DNA from: Tamarix chinensis
Taxonomy: Eukaryota > Streptophyta > Magnoliopsida > Caryophyllales > Tamaricaceae
Direction: 5' to 3'
Assembly: GCA_030549775.1 (NCBI GenBank)
Contig: CM060174.1
Coordinates: 51,400,707-51,464,706, forward strand
DNA length: 64,000 bases
Positions 38,082 to 50,960 of the stretch are shown here, in pieces. The translations under genes and the position numbers were made by a program. The notes under the pieces were generated by a model, which was not told where the DNA came from, made no database searches, and worked only from the letters and a program-made list of their open reading frames with translations. Position 1 is the first letter of the stretch. The number at the start of each line of letters is the position of its first letter.

Positions 38082-39540
38082 TAGTAACACTCTCAAATTT
38101 TAGGAATGAATTTTTTTTATTTAAAAGAAAATATAGGAGAAATTGAAAACAAAACAGAAAGATGTCATCACCGCATTGAACATGAGAAAGGTACGATCAT
38201 TACCTAATATATGCTCGAAGTAAGGCATAATGAATGAGACATACATGCAAATACACAAATTGCTAACAAGAGCAACAATAATGATGATATGATATGATCA
38301 AAAAGGAGAGAAGTAGAAAACCCAAATGCAGGAATCAAAATCAAGACTTTAGATAACTAGAAAGAACAAAAACATCCCAACATAGAGGGCAAAACTAATT
38401 ACACTGATAAGCCTAACACTTAACTAAGTAGAGTATAAATCTTGATCCCAAAGAAAAGACTAAATAATGACCCACATCATCATCCTCAATATTGAAACGC
38501 CCCGAAAATTTCTAATTTTATAAATTATATTTAAATGCGATTTTATTAGAAAAATTATTTAAATAAATTATTTTTAATAAAATAAAAGGATATTTAACTA
38601 GGGAAATTCAAGAAGAGATTTATAAGTATTTTAATTAGGAGGAATTTGGGTATGTTAACTAATTAAGGATTTTATTTGGTAATAAATTAAATAAATTATT
38701 TTATTTAAAATAAGAAGGATAAAATAGTTTCAAATTAATATTAATTTTATAAATAATTTAATTGAAGAAAATTAGGGTGTTTTGCTAATTAAAAAGGAAT
38801 TTATGGAAAATATTTTAAAAATCCTAATTTAGCCTAAAAAGGGATTTAAATATTATTTTATTTAAATATTATTATTTTTAAATATCCCAAATATTCTAAT
38901 TAATTTAATTATCCCAAACCATTATTTTTCCTTTTTCCTTTTTCTTTCTTTTTCCTTCTTTTTCTTTCTTTTTCTTTTTCTTCTCCTTCCCGTTTGGGCC
39001 TGCGCCTCCCGCAGCCCAGTTTTTCCCCGCCCTCCTTCCTTTGGCGCGGCCCAGCCCAGCCCGCGCAGCCGATTCTCCTTCCTTCTTCCCCCAGCGCCGC
39101 GTTTTGTGTTTTCTTCTCCCTGGGCGCTACGTTTCATCCTACCGTTTTAATACCAACTCCCGAACCGCCGGTCTCCTCCTTTTTCTTTCTTTCCTTTCTT
39201 CCTTAGACCGCCCGGTCCAGCCTTACCTTTCTTCTTCTTCCTTCATCGCACCAGCCCGACGCCACCGACTGCAACTCGCTGCCGCCATTGCCTGGTTTTT
39301 CGCCGGCGATCTCGCCGTTTTGACCGGCCGATCTCCTTCCTTTCTCTTTCCCTTGATTCGGCGATTGTATAAACCCTGTCAACTCTCCCTTTTATCGCAC
39401 GATTTTCCTCTCTCTCTCTCCTACGCACCACCCCTTCCCCCGAAAAATAAACCCACCAGCCAACGTCGCCTCTGGCGACCGGAACCCTACCTTTCCTAGC
39501 TACTATCCGGCCCACATAACTCTATCCTCCCTTCTAAAGC

Positions 39541-39549
39541 CTATAAATA
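39541..39549 (+). promoter_or_regulatory. TATA box of LTR A3
   Basis: CTATAAATACC sits 1048 nt into the LTR, matching the position and context of CTATAAATA in A5 and A6. Confidence 0.55.
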
Positions 39550-40199
39550 CCCCCCATAATAACCTGTATCGAGCCTTTGGTTTTCATTACCCAGAATTTT
39601 CCCTTTTTCGCCGCCACCCCTTTAGACGGTATACCTAACGTCGTCGGCCAACACCACCACCTATTCCGCCTACCAAAAAATTCCTTGCACCTCCATCTAG
39701 CTAACCAAACGTCCCATATCTCTCGATTCTTCCTTCACAAGCCGAACGAGCTGTGCAAAGTTCCCTTCCCGATCAACCCTTTCTTCCACCTCCGCCGCCC
39801 TTCGAACCACCATTAACCACCTCCTCCGCCGCTAAGGCCGCTTCTTTCACCTCCCAAACTGTGCTTCAGACCCTTCCCTACCTTCCCATACCTTTAGTTT
39901 CCTTTTTCTCGTTCTCCTCCCCTCTCTTTCTTCATCTCCTCCATTCGGCCACCACTGCCGCCGCCGTGCGCCGCCACCTTTGGCTGTGCCTCCACCTTCA
40001 TTCTGTCCCTCTCCCTCTGGGCATTCTTAAACAGCCCAACTTTCAACTCCATTCTTCCTATCTTATTCCCAGCATGCAACTTTCCCTTCTTTCCTCTTTT
40101 TTTCCGGCCACCGCCGCCACCGCCGGTGCCGCCTATCCCCACCAACATTTGGTTGAACCCTAAACCCTCTCAGCTATTTTCTCTATTTTTATAACCCTT

Positions 40200-40541
40200 A
40201 AATTATTTTATTTCAATTATTTACATATAAATAATAATATTATTATTATTATTCTTAATATTTATATTTTAATATGCATTATTATTATTATTAGTATTAA
40301 TATTTTATTATTATTTATGTTGAGGGCTAAAGCCTAATATATTTTAATTCGATTTTATTATTATTCTTCTTATTATTTCTATAATTACTATTATTAATAT
40401 TAAAATGTTATAAGTATAATAATAATAATTATTATTATTTTATTTCGAATTTCCATTATTATTATTTATTATTATTAATATAATTATTTTAACATTAGTT
40501 TTGTTAATAATATTACTATTATTATCATTATTATTATCATA

Positions 40542-40580
<39 letters not shown>

Positions 40581-40840
40581 TCTGAATTGGGTTATTTATT
40601 TTACAAATAATCTTTTTAGTATTATTTTGGTAAAGGGTCTGAATCCCTTATTTCACTTTATTTTTGAGTAATGCCTTTTTATTATTATTTCTACTATTTT
40701 ATTATTCTTATTAATATTAATATTGATATTATTTTGGTATTTTTGTTATTATTATTTTATATAAAAAAATATTCTTATATTAAATTAGTGTTTATTATTA
40801 TTTTGATAGGAGAGAGTCTAATTTTAGCTTATCTCTCATA
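40200..40840. repeat. ATT-rich microsatellite tract in LTR A3
   Basis: Interrupted ATT/TTA units run up to about 65 bp upstream of the donor-like site, the same relative place as in A1, A5 and A6. Confidence 0.85.
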
Positions 40841-41169
40841 ATAGGTAAAACCAGCCAAAACCCTAAGGAGGCGTAGGAACATGCTCCAAGACCGGTGTCG
40901 TTTTAGGTAAGGAGTGCTAAGGCCTTTTATGTGCTTATGTGTATTATGTGTTTCGCATGTTATGTATCTAGTGTTTATTATTATTAAATATTTTATATGT
41001 GGTATGACTTGGAATTGAAGTATGTTATGCATCGTATGTGTATTAATTATGTATGATGATATGTGTTGTGTATGTGAGGAAATCGATGTGGTTTGTGTGA
41101 GAGGAAGGATGAAAAAAGAGGATGGGGAAAGAAGTTGACTAAGGGAAGTGATTTGACCTAAATTTTATG

Positions 41170-41640
41170 GTTTTATAAGGAATAATCTAGTTTATGATGC
41201 TATTTGGGAGAATTTAATTTATGATATTATATGGGAGAATTTAATTTATGATTGATTGGGAGAATTAAATTATGGTTTGTTTGGGAGAATTTAGTTTATG
41301 ATGTTATTTGGGAGAATGTAATTTATAATATTATATGGGAAAATTTAAGTTATGATTTGATTGGGAGAGTTAATTTATAATTTGTTTGGGAGAATTTGGT
41401 TTATGATGTTATTTGGGAGAATGTAATTTATAATATTATATGGGAGAATTTAAGTTATGATTTGATTGGTAGAGTTAATTTATATTTTGTTTGGGAGAAT
41501 CTAATTCATGATGTTATTTGGGAAAATGTGATTTATGATATTATATGGGGGAATCTAATTTATGATTTGCTTGGGGGAATTCAATTTATAGTTTTCCTTG
41601 GGAGATTCTAATTTATGATTTTATGTGGAAGAATCTTTAT
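41170..41640 (+). repeat. ~26-bp tandem repeat in LTR A3
   Basis: Units of the form GGGAGAATTTAATTTATGA plus TTTGATT or TGTTATTT recur about 16-18 times. The same repeat occurs in A5 at 57013-57290, where A6 inserted into its first unit. Confidence 0.9.
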
Positions 41641-42314
41641 GGTTTGAATTTAGGGTTTGGCATGGAAGAATCTTTATGGTTTGAATTTAGTGTTGGTATG
41701 GACAAATCTTTGGGTCTTATATGGTTTGAATTTAAGGTTTTGTATGATGGAATCTAGGGTTTACCTGGTGGTATTAATGGATGTATGTTGGTATTAGGGT
41801 TTGTATGATGATATTAAGGTTTGTATGGTGGTAATTATAGTTGTATGGTGGTATTAGGATTTATATGGTGATATTGATGGTTGTATAGTGGTATTAGGGT
41901 TTGCATGGTTGAATGTAGGGCTTCACGTGGAATTTTAGGGTTTACATGAAAAAGGTTCAAAGGTTTGCATGGAAAGATTAGTGTTTGCATGGAAGTGAAA
42001 TTACGTGTGAAAAGTTAATTTGGGATGTAAGGAAGGTAATGTAAGTGTTGTTTGGGTGTTTGAGCATTTGGGATGGAAAATAGCACGTGGAGCAAATCAA
42101 GGGTACGGAGGACACTGAATTAGGGTTTGGAGTGGTTAATTATGGATTTTGAGGCTGCTTAGAGTTTGGGTTATCACGTGTATTTGGTAATTAAAGTGTA
42201 ATTATGGAATTTTATGATTTGTGATGTGTGGTGACTTATGCATGTTTGGTGAAATCCTTTGAATAAGATACTTAAGACATTAATTACTTAAAGTGTAAGA
42301 TATTGAGACGGGAC

Positions 42315-42705
42315 CAGCCGATCCACCGATCAGTAATAGTGGTTAGGGTTTTACCCTATGTGCGACCGATCCACTGGTTAAAATAGTGGTTAGGGTTTTA
42401 CCCTATTGTGACTGATCCACCGGTAATAATAGTGGTTAGGACATGATGTCCTATTGTGACTGGTCCACCGGTTATAATAGTGGGGGATCCCGATCTCAAT
42501 AAAAATGAACCATAGTTTTGCTAAGGCAAATAAAAGACACTAATTACTTACAGTGGAACACCATGCGAGGAGGAACCGAACCGATCCACCAGTTAGGAAT
42601 AGTGGTTAGGGCATGATGCTCTATTGTGACCGATCCACCGGTAATAATAGTGGTTAGGGCTTGATGCTCTATTGCGACCGGCCCACCGGTTATAATAGTG
42701 GGGTG
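42315..42705 (+). repeat. Hairpin array of LTR A3 (4 + 3 units)
   Basis: Seven cores of the CCGATCCACCGGT...AATAGTGG type lie in two blocks. Spacers form different small stems from those of sister LTRs: TAGGGTTTTACCCTA, GGACATGATGTCC and AGGGCATGATGCTCT. Confidence 0.85.
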
Positions 42706-43206
42706 TTCCTATGCTCGCATGGATTGAAAAAGGCATGGTGTGAATTGAACTTTGATAAAAGATTAATTAAGTAATTAATCTGGATTATTGGGCCTTTGTA
42801 CTTTTACCTGGTTGATCATATGCATTTATGATTGTGTTCTTCTATTTTTATGCATGGCTTATGTGTTTACGTGTTGGCCTTAGTGATCAAGTCACCTTAC
42901 TCAATACTGGACCCGTACTGATACTACCTTGGTTGATGGGTCCTGTGATGATCCACTGATGGTGGGGAGCAGACCTCTTGTGCAGGTTTAAGATCAGAGA
43001 CTGTTTTGGGGTGGTAGGCCTGACTTGAGTGAGTAGGCAATCCGGAATTTGACCCATCGGGTTTTATCTTGTTTAAATGTATTTCTATTTGGAAGTTACA
43101 AGTGTTAATAAACGTTTATGCGTACTCTAATTTTGTTGTATGATCTTTCGAATTCTTTTATGAATTGTTAATTTGAGCTTAACGTAAATCTTTTCTTTAG
43201 ACTTAG

Positions 43207-43252
43207 CACTTGGTATTGGAACGGTCGGAGAGAACCGGTCTGGTACTAAGTG
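43207..43252 (+). other. Terminal hairpin of LTR A3
   Basis: The arms are CACTTGGTATTGGAACGGT and, after a short loop, ACCGGTCTGGTACTAAGTG. About 18 of 19 positions pair in the sense RNA, several as G-U. It lies 94 nt from the LTR end. Confidence 0.7.
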
Positions 43253-43464
43253 TGGCGGTAACATTCCCAGAATTCACAGGTTTTAAGTGTTTCTATCTTA
43301 ATTGCTTCCGTTTTAAAAAAAAATTAGTGAATTTTGGGGTGTTACAAATATACTATAGTTAATAATCATAATCCTTCAAATCGTCATCTACTCATAAAAA
43401 CATAAGTTGGATCATGAAGTACTAGTAAAATAAAGAATCTGAAACATAGTAAGGACGCATGCTA

Positions 43465-44352
43465 TGTAATACCTCGAAAATTTGCTTAATCTAATCCTGC
43501 ATCACTAGTGCCCTAATCTAATGCTTATTTCAATAAATCCTATATTAGCCTTAACCTATCATTAATTCCAAAACTTTAACCAATTTTGAAAACTTTAAAT
43601 TTGATAACCGTAATTCATAAACCAAAATCAAATCCGCTAAAATTTATGCTAATCTTAATTACCTTTAGCTAATCTAAAATCACCCTAAACTAATTCCCCC
43701 TAACTCTTTTTCTTTTCTTTTTCTTTTCCTCCTGCACTCATCGTATATAAAAGAATGAAAATGGACTTAATAAAAGGATTTGGATCATAATATACCTTAT
43801 GAGATGTTCACTTACTTGGTTATATTCCCTTATTTATCTAAGGTGGAAGCATATGCTACTTGTATTCCATTTTTTCGATAGTATTGTTCTCTTTCTCAAT
43901 ATATAGCGTATTGACCACCCATTTTATAGGTATTCCTCATTCCCATGAGTAGAAGGCCCTAGATCTTATATGCAGGTTTCAGAGGATCAGGTAGATGACT
44001 TTACGGCATATTACACCTTATGTGGGGATGAGTGAATCCATCTATGTCGGGGTCGGTTGAAGAGTATCTATTATCTGGGACCCTTTTGGACCCTTGATCC
44101 ATGGTATCCTCTATTTGTATTTTGGTATTGTAAAACTCGGAGTAATACTCCAAACTCAGTATTTGTACTATAAATGTACTTTTGTATTCTAATTTCCTTA
44201 TATTACCTTGAATGTTTTAGCCTTGTGATTATTGTAAGGATGGTTGCATAAACTAGAATTATGTCGATCATGACGGTAACTCCCACTACTTTTATTGAGT
44301 TACTTCCACTGCAAAATGAATTTTTTTTTGTAGTAAAAATTGGGGTGTTATA
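43465..44352 (+). mobile_element. 5' LTR of a Ty3/gypsy element
   Basis: It runs from TGTAATACCTCGAAAATTTG to AATTGGGGTGTTATA and is followed two bases later by a primer-binding site, so this is a genuine LTR. It shares termini and internal landmarks (CCCATGAGTAG, ATGCAGGTTT, TGACGGTAACTCC) with the long family-A LTRs, tying that family to Ty3/gypsy. It is only 888 bp long. Confidence 0.85.
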
Positions 44353-44355
44353 AGT

Positions 44356-44367
44356 TGGTATCAGAGC
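44356..44367 (+). other. Primer-binding site (initiator tRNA-Met type)
   Basis: TGGTATCAGAGC matches the standard plant initiator-tRNA-Met primer site, 3 nt after the LTR. Confidence 0.85.
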
Positions 44368-44616
44368 AATTGGTTTTGATTACTGTGATTTGGTTTTCAA
44401 AATTTGGTTTTCAATGGTCCTTCATCTGATTTCTAATGGTTTATTTCGCATTTTAGGAACAACAAGTTTTCCTTTTTTTAAAAACCCAGATTAACTTGTG
44501 AGGAATTGGGGATGGGTAGCCTAAGTGGCCTTGAAATGTGAATTACCTTCATTATGTGTTAGTTAGCCAGGAAGACTTAGGCCTAACAAATTTCCCATCT
44601 TGCATCTAGTTGGTCA

Positions 44617-45540
44617 ATGGCGCTTAGCAGTCGTATTGGTCATCTGGAAGAGACTTTCAAGGCATTTGTTGAGTACGTTCGACGTCCGCTTCAGTTGCCG
44701 CCACTACCTACACATCACCCACGGGAGGGTATCGAAGAAGGCTGGCTTCAAAGGGTTATGGGACATCACCCACCAATCTATACTAGAGATGATGACCCGG
44801 TCATCCTGGAGGGATGGATTTGGGACTTAGATAGGACATTTGAGGCAGTTGATTGCCCACCAACCTGAAAGATGAGTATTGTAGCCTTCTTTTTGTGAGG
44901 AGTTGCCAACATCTGGTGGGTAGGTTGTCGTGCATTGGACGGTCTATAGATGTCCTAGAAGGACTTTAAGGCAGCGATTTATGCTAAGTTCTACCCTGAG
45001 AGACTTAAGAGGGACAAGCTAAAGGAGTTTATGCAGTTGACTTAAGGGAACATGACAGCGAGGTAGTACCACGCCCGGTTCACAAAGCTATTGAGGTTTG
45101 CACCGAGGCTCATAGCTAGTGAGTTGATGGTGGTTTACCAGTTTGAGTAGGGACTCCATGTTAGCATTCGGAGGATGATGGGTGATGTGGCTTTTTAGGA
45201 CCTAGCCACGTTATATGAGAGGGCGTGCATAGCGGCTACGTTGGTTCAAGAGTAGGCTTCCATTCTAGGTAAGAGGAAGCCAGAGTTATAGGGTTCTAGG
45301 GGTAAGATCCAGTACCAAGGAGGGGGATCTATAGGGTTCCAGCAGAAAGGTCAAAATTAGCCTCAATGAGGTCAATACAAGGTCAATCAGGAGGTCAAAA
45401 TAGATCTTGGGGTCAGTTGAGGTGCTTCACGTGCCATTTTTGTGGTCGGGATCATCCAAGGTGTACATGACTTGGTGGGCCAATTCGGTGTAGGACGTGT
45501 GGTGAGATGGGCTACTGAACTTTTGAGCATAAATGACAGT
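44617..45540 (+). pseudogene. Ty3/gypsy gag relic with zinc-knuckle remnants
   Basis: Translation starts MALSSRIGHLEETFKAF and continues through a retrotransposon-gag-like region (ANIWWVGCRALDG, FKAAIYAKFYPERLKRDK, LKEFMQLT, YHARFTKLLRFAPRL). Cys/His-rich text follows (CHFCGRDHPRC and CRTCGEMGY, about 45428-45530). At least five in-frame stops interrupt it, so the structural protein cannot be made. Confidence 0.8.
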
Positions 45541-45779
45541 AGGGTTAGTATCAGCATCATGCAACACTGATTCCACAACAACAGGCTTTTCAGCAGCAAA
45601 CCTACTAGCAGCCTTAGTAGCAATATTAGCAAAGAGCACCTGTCCCACTTAATAAATAGACTAACGGGAGTCAGGGTAGACCACAAGGGCCTCGCTCTTT
45701 TCCTCATAAAGGAGGAGGTCAGTCCCAGAGTTTCGGAGGGTATCGTGGAGGATACTAGGGAGGGGCAGAGGCTGATAGG

Positions 45780-47062
45780 CAGTTGGATGTGGTCATTGGT
45801 ACATTCTCAATCCTATCATTACTAGTTTATTTTTTTTTATTTAGGAGCATCTCTGTCATTTGTGTCTTCTTCATTTGTTGCTAGAGCTATGGTGACTTCA
45901 TCTTCTTCTATATTTATATCTATGATGTTGCCTTCTAGGGATAAAATGGACTGTACTAGGCTCTACTCAAATATGGCCTTAGAGATTGGTAGTGTAGACT
46001 TCCTAGTAGACTTAGTTGAGATGGACCTTTAGGATTTTGACGTTATGCTTGGGATGGATATGTTAGGGAGGTATAAGGCAGTGATAGATTGTTCGTAAGA
46101 GCGAGTCGTACTTTGGGGGCCTCAGGGTGCTAGGGTCTCTTATTGGATATGCAAACTTAGGCCTATGACGAAGGTCATATCTGCCCATACGTTGTATTCC
46201 TTGGTGTAGAGAGGTTTTCCTATGTTCTTATATGGATTTCAAGATTTGAACAAGGATGTGTCAGCATTAGAGTACATTCTAGTTGTTCATGAGTTTCCAA
46301 ACTTGTTTTATGAGGAGATTCCAGGTATGCCATAGATTCGAGAAATAGATTTCACCATTGAGTTGGTACTAGGGGCCAAACCTGTTTCTAAGGCACCATA
46401 TCGGATGGCACTGGTGGAGTTTAGAGAGTTGAAGACTCAATTGGAGGACTTGTTGGCTCATGGGTATATCCGACCGAGTGTGTCTCCATGGGGAGCACTT
46501 GTGTTATTTGTGAAGAAGAAGGATGTGAGCCTTCTCTTGTATATATATTACCGAGGGTTAAATCAGTTAACGGTAAAGAACTGCTACCCGCTTCCTAGGA
46601 TCGAGGACTTGTTTGATCAGCTTTGGGGGGCTTTGACCTTGTCAAAGGTTGACTTGAGGTCGGGTTATCACTAGTTGTGTATCGCCGAGGGAGACATCAT
46701 GAAGACAACCTTTAGGACACGGTACGGGAACTGTGAGTTTACAGTGATGCCTTTTGGGCTCACTAATGTACCTATTGTTTTTATGGACCTGATAATAAGG
46801 ATTTTCTGACCGCTCCTCGATTAGTTTGTTATGGTTTTCATTGATGATATCTTGATTTACTCTCGGAGTAAAGAGGAGCATGAGCAGCATCTACAGACGA
46901 TTTTATCACTTTTAAGAGAGAATAAATTGTATGCTAAACTCTCTAAGTACGAGTTTTGGCTTTAGGATGTTACATTTTTAGGACACGTGGTGACAATAGG
47001 AGGATTCACCATGGACCCGATAAAGATTTTAACGGTGAATGAGTGGAAGGCACCCACTAGTG
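45780..47062 (+). pseudogene. Ty3/gypsy pol relic (protease and reverse transcriptase), cut by LTR B2
   Basis: The protease remnant reads LGASLSFVS, with the catalytic DSGA replaced by YLGA, then DVMLGMDML. The RT follows: [73 protein letters not shown], the catalytic FIDDIL box, then FLGHVV. Several stops interrupt it. At 47063 the frame is severed by the start of LTR B2. RNase H and integrase would lie beyond the window, if present. Confidence 0.88.
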
Positions 47063-48031
47063 TGTAATACCCCATTTTTAACTAGTTTTAATTATGTTTA
47101 CATAATTACATAAATTATTGTAGAACATTTTTATAGCCTTAAGATTGTTTTGGGTGATTTGGTAGTAATTGTGACTTTGCGGCTAGGCGTACTTTGAATA
47201 TAAAATACTATTTATATTTGTGAACTTTTAAGTTAAAACTTATAAAATATTCCTATAAAGTTTTATTTAGGCCCTAAATGTGTTTAAATGTAAATCTAGA
47301 AATTTTGGTTTAATTTTATTTGTGTTTGTTATCCTTTTTGAATTTTATATGCAAAATATATAATTAAGGTTGCTATTTAAATATCATATCATATGTGTGT
47401 TAAAAATTATATTTAGGTTTTAAATGATTAAATAAGATGATTTGAAAAGTTTCATGATTTTAGGAATAGTTTTGGTATTTATGTTAGTAATTATCTTGTA
47501 AGCTTATTAATTAATCATCATTTTAATATTTTATATATCAAACCTTGTTTTAAATTCATAAAATTTTACATGTGAGTTTAAAATATTATTTTAAGGGTTT
47601 TTATAAATTTTTGTAATTTTATGAGCTTTTTTGCTATTTTTATTATTTTTATCCCATTTATTGATCTTTCCACCACTAAAAATAATACATAAATTCAAAA
47701 ATTATTGTTCATGCATGAAATTACTTCGCTACACTTCCATGATCATATTTTGTATCAATTTGACCATTGTCTTATTCATTCAACCAAATTTTGAGCTAAA
47801 GTTACTTTTATACACTTTCTACCTTTGCTAGTTGTGTCACTTTGGCTTTTCTTGCACTCAACTTTCTTCACTTGCATTCCCCATGCTTAAAGATGACATT
47901 GGACCTGCACACCATCACCTCCCCCATTCCTATAACACCCCCAAAATTCACTAATGAAAAATTTTGTTAAATAAAAAGGAAATTAGCGGAAGTAGATTAA
48001 TAAACCGTGAACTTTGGGGATATTACCGCTA

Positions 48032-48077
48032 CACTTAGTACCAGACCGGTTCACTCCTACCGTTCCCGTACCAAGTG
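48032..48077 (-). other. Terminal hairpin of LTR A4
   Basis: In sense CACTTGGTACGGGAACGGT pairs with ACCGGTCTGGTACTAAGTG, with two mismatches and two G-U pairs. It lies 101 nt from the LTR 3' end. Confidence 0.65.
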
Positions 48078-48667
48078 CTTAGGCTAAAAGAGTAAAACAC
48101 AATTTACGGGAAACTCAAGCTAAAAATTAGAGTAGCGCGGTAAATAATTTATTGGAGTAAAATCCACCGGTGGTGGTTACAAAACAACAAAAATATGGAA
48201 TTTATAAATTTTAAAGAGACAAATTAAAATCTTAACAATTCTGGATAGTTCCTTACGCTCATTTCTGAGGCCCACTTGAAAGCACTGAACACGACCTGCA
48301 AGGGGCACTGCCCATTGAATAGGTAGGGGCCCCATGAAGGGAACCCTTCAGTACTACGGTACTAAGTAACCCTTTAAAAGCACATTTAAAAACAGGCACG
48401 TAATATAACACATGAAGTACTACCATATTCGTACATAACATTAGGTATAAACATGATATTCAGATTCATATATTCACACATCTAACAAGTCAATCAGATA
48501 TTAATAGCGTATCCGTAACCTTCACTTTCGTACATTCACATACTTGTCAACTCAATCAAATATTAATAGGCCATAATTATCAATCGATACTTTTTGGGCC
48601 TTAAGGCCATTGGTCCATCATTAATCAATCATATCGGAGTATACAAGTCCTTGTGAGTGCGGGAACC

Positions 48668-48744
48668 CCACTATTATAGCCGGTGGACCGAAAATACATA
48701 CAGGGCAGAACGCTATTGGCCACTATTATTCGCCGGTGGACCGG
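48668..48744 (-). repeat. Hairpin array block of LTR A4 (first part)
   Basis: Two cores (CCACTATTATAGCCGGTGG and CCACTATTATTCGCCGGTGG) with one spacer. The next block of this array is at 58960-59084, on the far side of inserted A5. Confidence 0.8.
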
Positions 48745-49814
48745 TCTGGCCATGACTCACAAGGTGTTCCACTATAAGTGATTAGTAATGAAATGCCCCG
48801 AAAATTTCTAATTCTAAATATTATATTTAAATGAGGTTTTTTCATAAAGATTAATTAAATAAATTATTTTAATTAAAATAAAAGAAAATTAATTAGGGCA
48901 AATCAAGAATAAATTTATAAGTATTTTAATTAGGAGGAATTTGGGTATTTTAGCTAATTAAAGATTTTAATTTGGGAATTAATTAAATAAATTATTTTAT
49001 TTAAAATAAGAATGAGAAAATAGTTTTAATTTAATAATAATTTTATAAATAATTGAATTGGAAGAAAATTTGGGTGTTTTGCTAATTAAAATGGAATTTA
49101 TGGAAAATCTTTCAAAAATCTTATTTTAGCCTAAAAAGGGATTTAAATATTATTATTTTTAAATATTATAAATATTTAGATTAATTTAATTGGCCCTAAT
49201 CTAATTTTTCTCCTTTCCTTTTTCCCTTTTCCTTTTTCTTTCTTCCTTTTTCCTTTTCCTTTTCTTTCTTTTTCTTCTTTTCCTTTTTCCTCTTCTTCTC
49301 GCCGAACTGGGCCAGCTCACGGCCCAGTCTTCCTTTTCTTCTTCCTCTTCAGCCCAGCCCGCGCGACGTCCTTCGTCCGACTCCGCCGAGCCGCGTTTTG
49401 GCTCCATTTACCCCGAAACGCGTCGTCTCACTTAAACGCACCCTCGACCGCGCCCAACCGCCCGGTTCTCCCTTTTTCTTTTCTTTTTCCCGGCTGACCG
49501 GACCGCCTCCCTTCCTTCTTCCTTCTTCCTCCTTCCTCCTCCGTCGCTGCGACGCAAGCTCCCGACCCATCAATGGCATCTCCTGTTACGGTGAATAATA
49601 CCAGCCATTTCTTGTCTCATTGTCTTCCTCTTAACTCCAGGAATAAATTGGCATAATTTTCGTGCGTTAACTCTCGCCCGTTTCTCCTCCCCAACCTCTC
49701 GAAACCCCGAAGCAAACCAAACATCGACCGATCAATCACCGCCACCGGCCACCCAAATTCTTGCATTTAACACTTCCATGTCGACCTCCAGCTCCTCATT
49801 ATCCATTCCAACAT

Positions 49815-49823
49815 CTATAAATA
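49815..49823 (+). promoter_or_regulatory. TATA box of LTR A5
   Basis: CTATAAATAGCC lies 1026 nt into the LTR, within the C/T-rich leader, as in A3 and A6. Confidence 0.55.
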
Positions 49824-50369
49824 GCCTGATTGTAGGAGTTGTGGAATATTTTTCTTCCCCGAAACCCTTGGCCCGAGCTGCCGCCACCCCAACTTCAGAC
49901 GCCTCTTTCGCCGCCTTCAGCCAACCTCAGCGCCACCGAAACATTTCATTCTCTTCCCTGAAATTTACTATAGCTAACTAAACCATTTTCACCTCTCGAT
50001 TCTTCTTGCACGGGCCTCCATATCCGTGCCAAGTTGGCTGCTCGTTCTCGCCGGAATTTTGACCCCGAAGCCTTAAACCGCCTTCCACCGCTGTGCGCCG
50101 CCACTTTTTGCTGCACCACCACCATCATTTTGTCCCTCTCCTCCTGGGCAACAATAAACACCTCTTATATCACCTCAATTCTCCCTATCTTTTTCCCAAC
50201 ATCCATCTTTTTCTATTTTCTTCTAATTTTTCGGCCACCGCCGCCGCAGCCGTGAACCACCGCCGGTGCCACCTATCCCCACCAGCTTAAGGTTGAACCC
50301 TAGACCCTCTCAACCATTTTCCATATTATTATAAGCCTTGATTTAATTTATTTCAATTATTTGCATATA

Positions 50370-50960
50370 AATACCATTATTATTATTCTTAATATTTATA
50401 TTCTTAATATGTTTTATTATTATTTGATGATAAATTTATGCTGAATTATACTTGCAGGGTGGATAGTGGTAATAAAACAATTTTATTGTTAGTTTCGAAT
50501 TTTAAGTTATTAATTGAATTATTATAGGATTATTATCATTCTTCTTCTTATTATTATTATTATTATTATAATTATTAGAATAAGTATTATTAACGTTTTA
50601 TTATTTATTCTGAAAAATCTTAGGCCCTAACTTTGTATTAACATTTGCACTTATTTATTTGAGTATTATTATTTCTACTGTTCTTATAACCATTGATAAT
50701 AATATTATCATTATCTTTATTATTTTAATATTATTATATATGTTATTAATTTTATTATTAATATTAAATAAATGGTAAGTCATTAGTTATTTGAAAACTT
50801 ATATGTTATTGTTATTGTTATTGTTATTATTATTATTATTACTATTGTTATTATTATTTATATTCTCATTGATAGTAGTTTTATTAATTTTGATATTATT
50901 ATATTAGTATCATTATTATTATTAGGGTAAAGTCTTTAACCCTATATTACCAAGGTTTAT
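50370..50960. repeat. ATT-rich microsatellite tract in LTR A5
   Basis: Interrupted ATT units end about 130 bp upstream of the donor-like site. The tract is shorter and more decayed than in A1 and A6. Confidence 0.8.

Larger units (their letters stand above)
38493..43346 (+). mobile_element. Solo LTR A3 (family A, 4854 bp, TSD AATAT)
   Basis: It runs from TGAAACGCCCCGAAAATTTC to TTTTGGGGTGTTACA with a perfect flanking AATAT (38488-38492 and 43347-43351). In order: a C/T-rich, GC-rich leader (about 38920-40160) with a TATA box at 39541, an ATT-rich tract (40200-40840), a donor-like TTTTAG/GTAAGG at 40907, a short tandem repeat (41170-41640), two hairpin blocks (42315-42705), a CAATACTGG...CCGTACTG palindrome (42902-42920), an acceptor-like TTGTGCAG/GT ending at 42985, and the terminal hairpin (43207-43252). 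No internal coding region. Confidence 0.93.
38082..43464 (-). mobile_element. Diverged family-A LTR relic A7, interrupted by A3
   Basis: Own sequence is 38082-38492 and 43347-43464. It begins TAACACTCTCAAATTTTAGG, a decayed TGTAACACCCCCAAATTT, and about 93 nt in has a weakened copy of the terminal hairpin (38175-38220; GAGCAT/ATGTTC and AGGTA/TACCT still pair), followed by AAGTAAGGC as in its relatives (AAGTGCTAAGGC). A3 inserted into it, leaving the duplication AATAT. The remainder is short or lost before the gypsy LTR at 43465. Confidence 0.5.
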
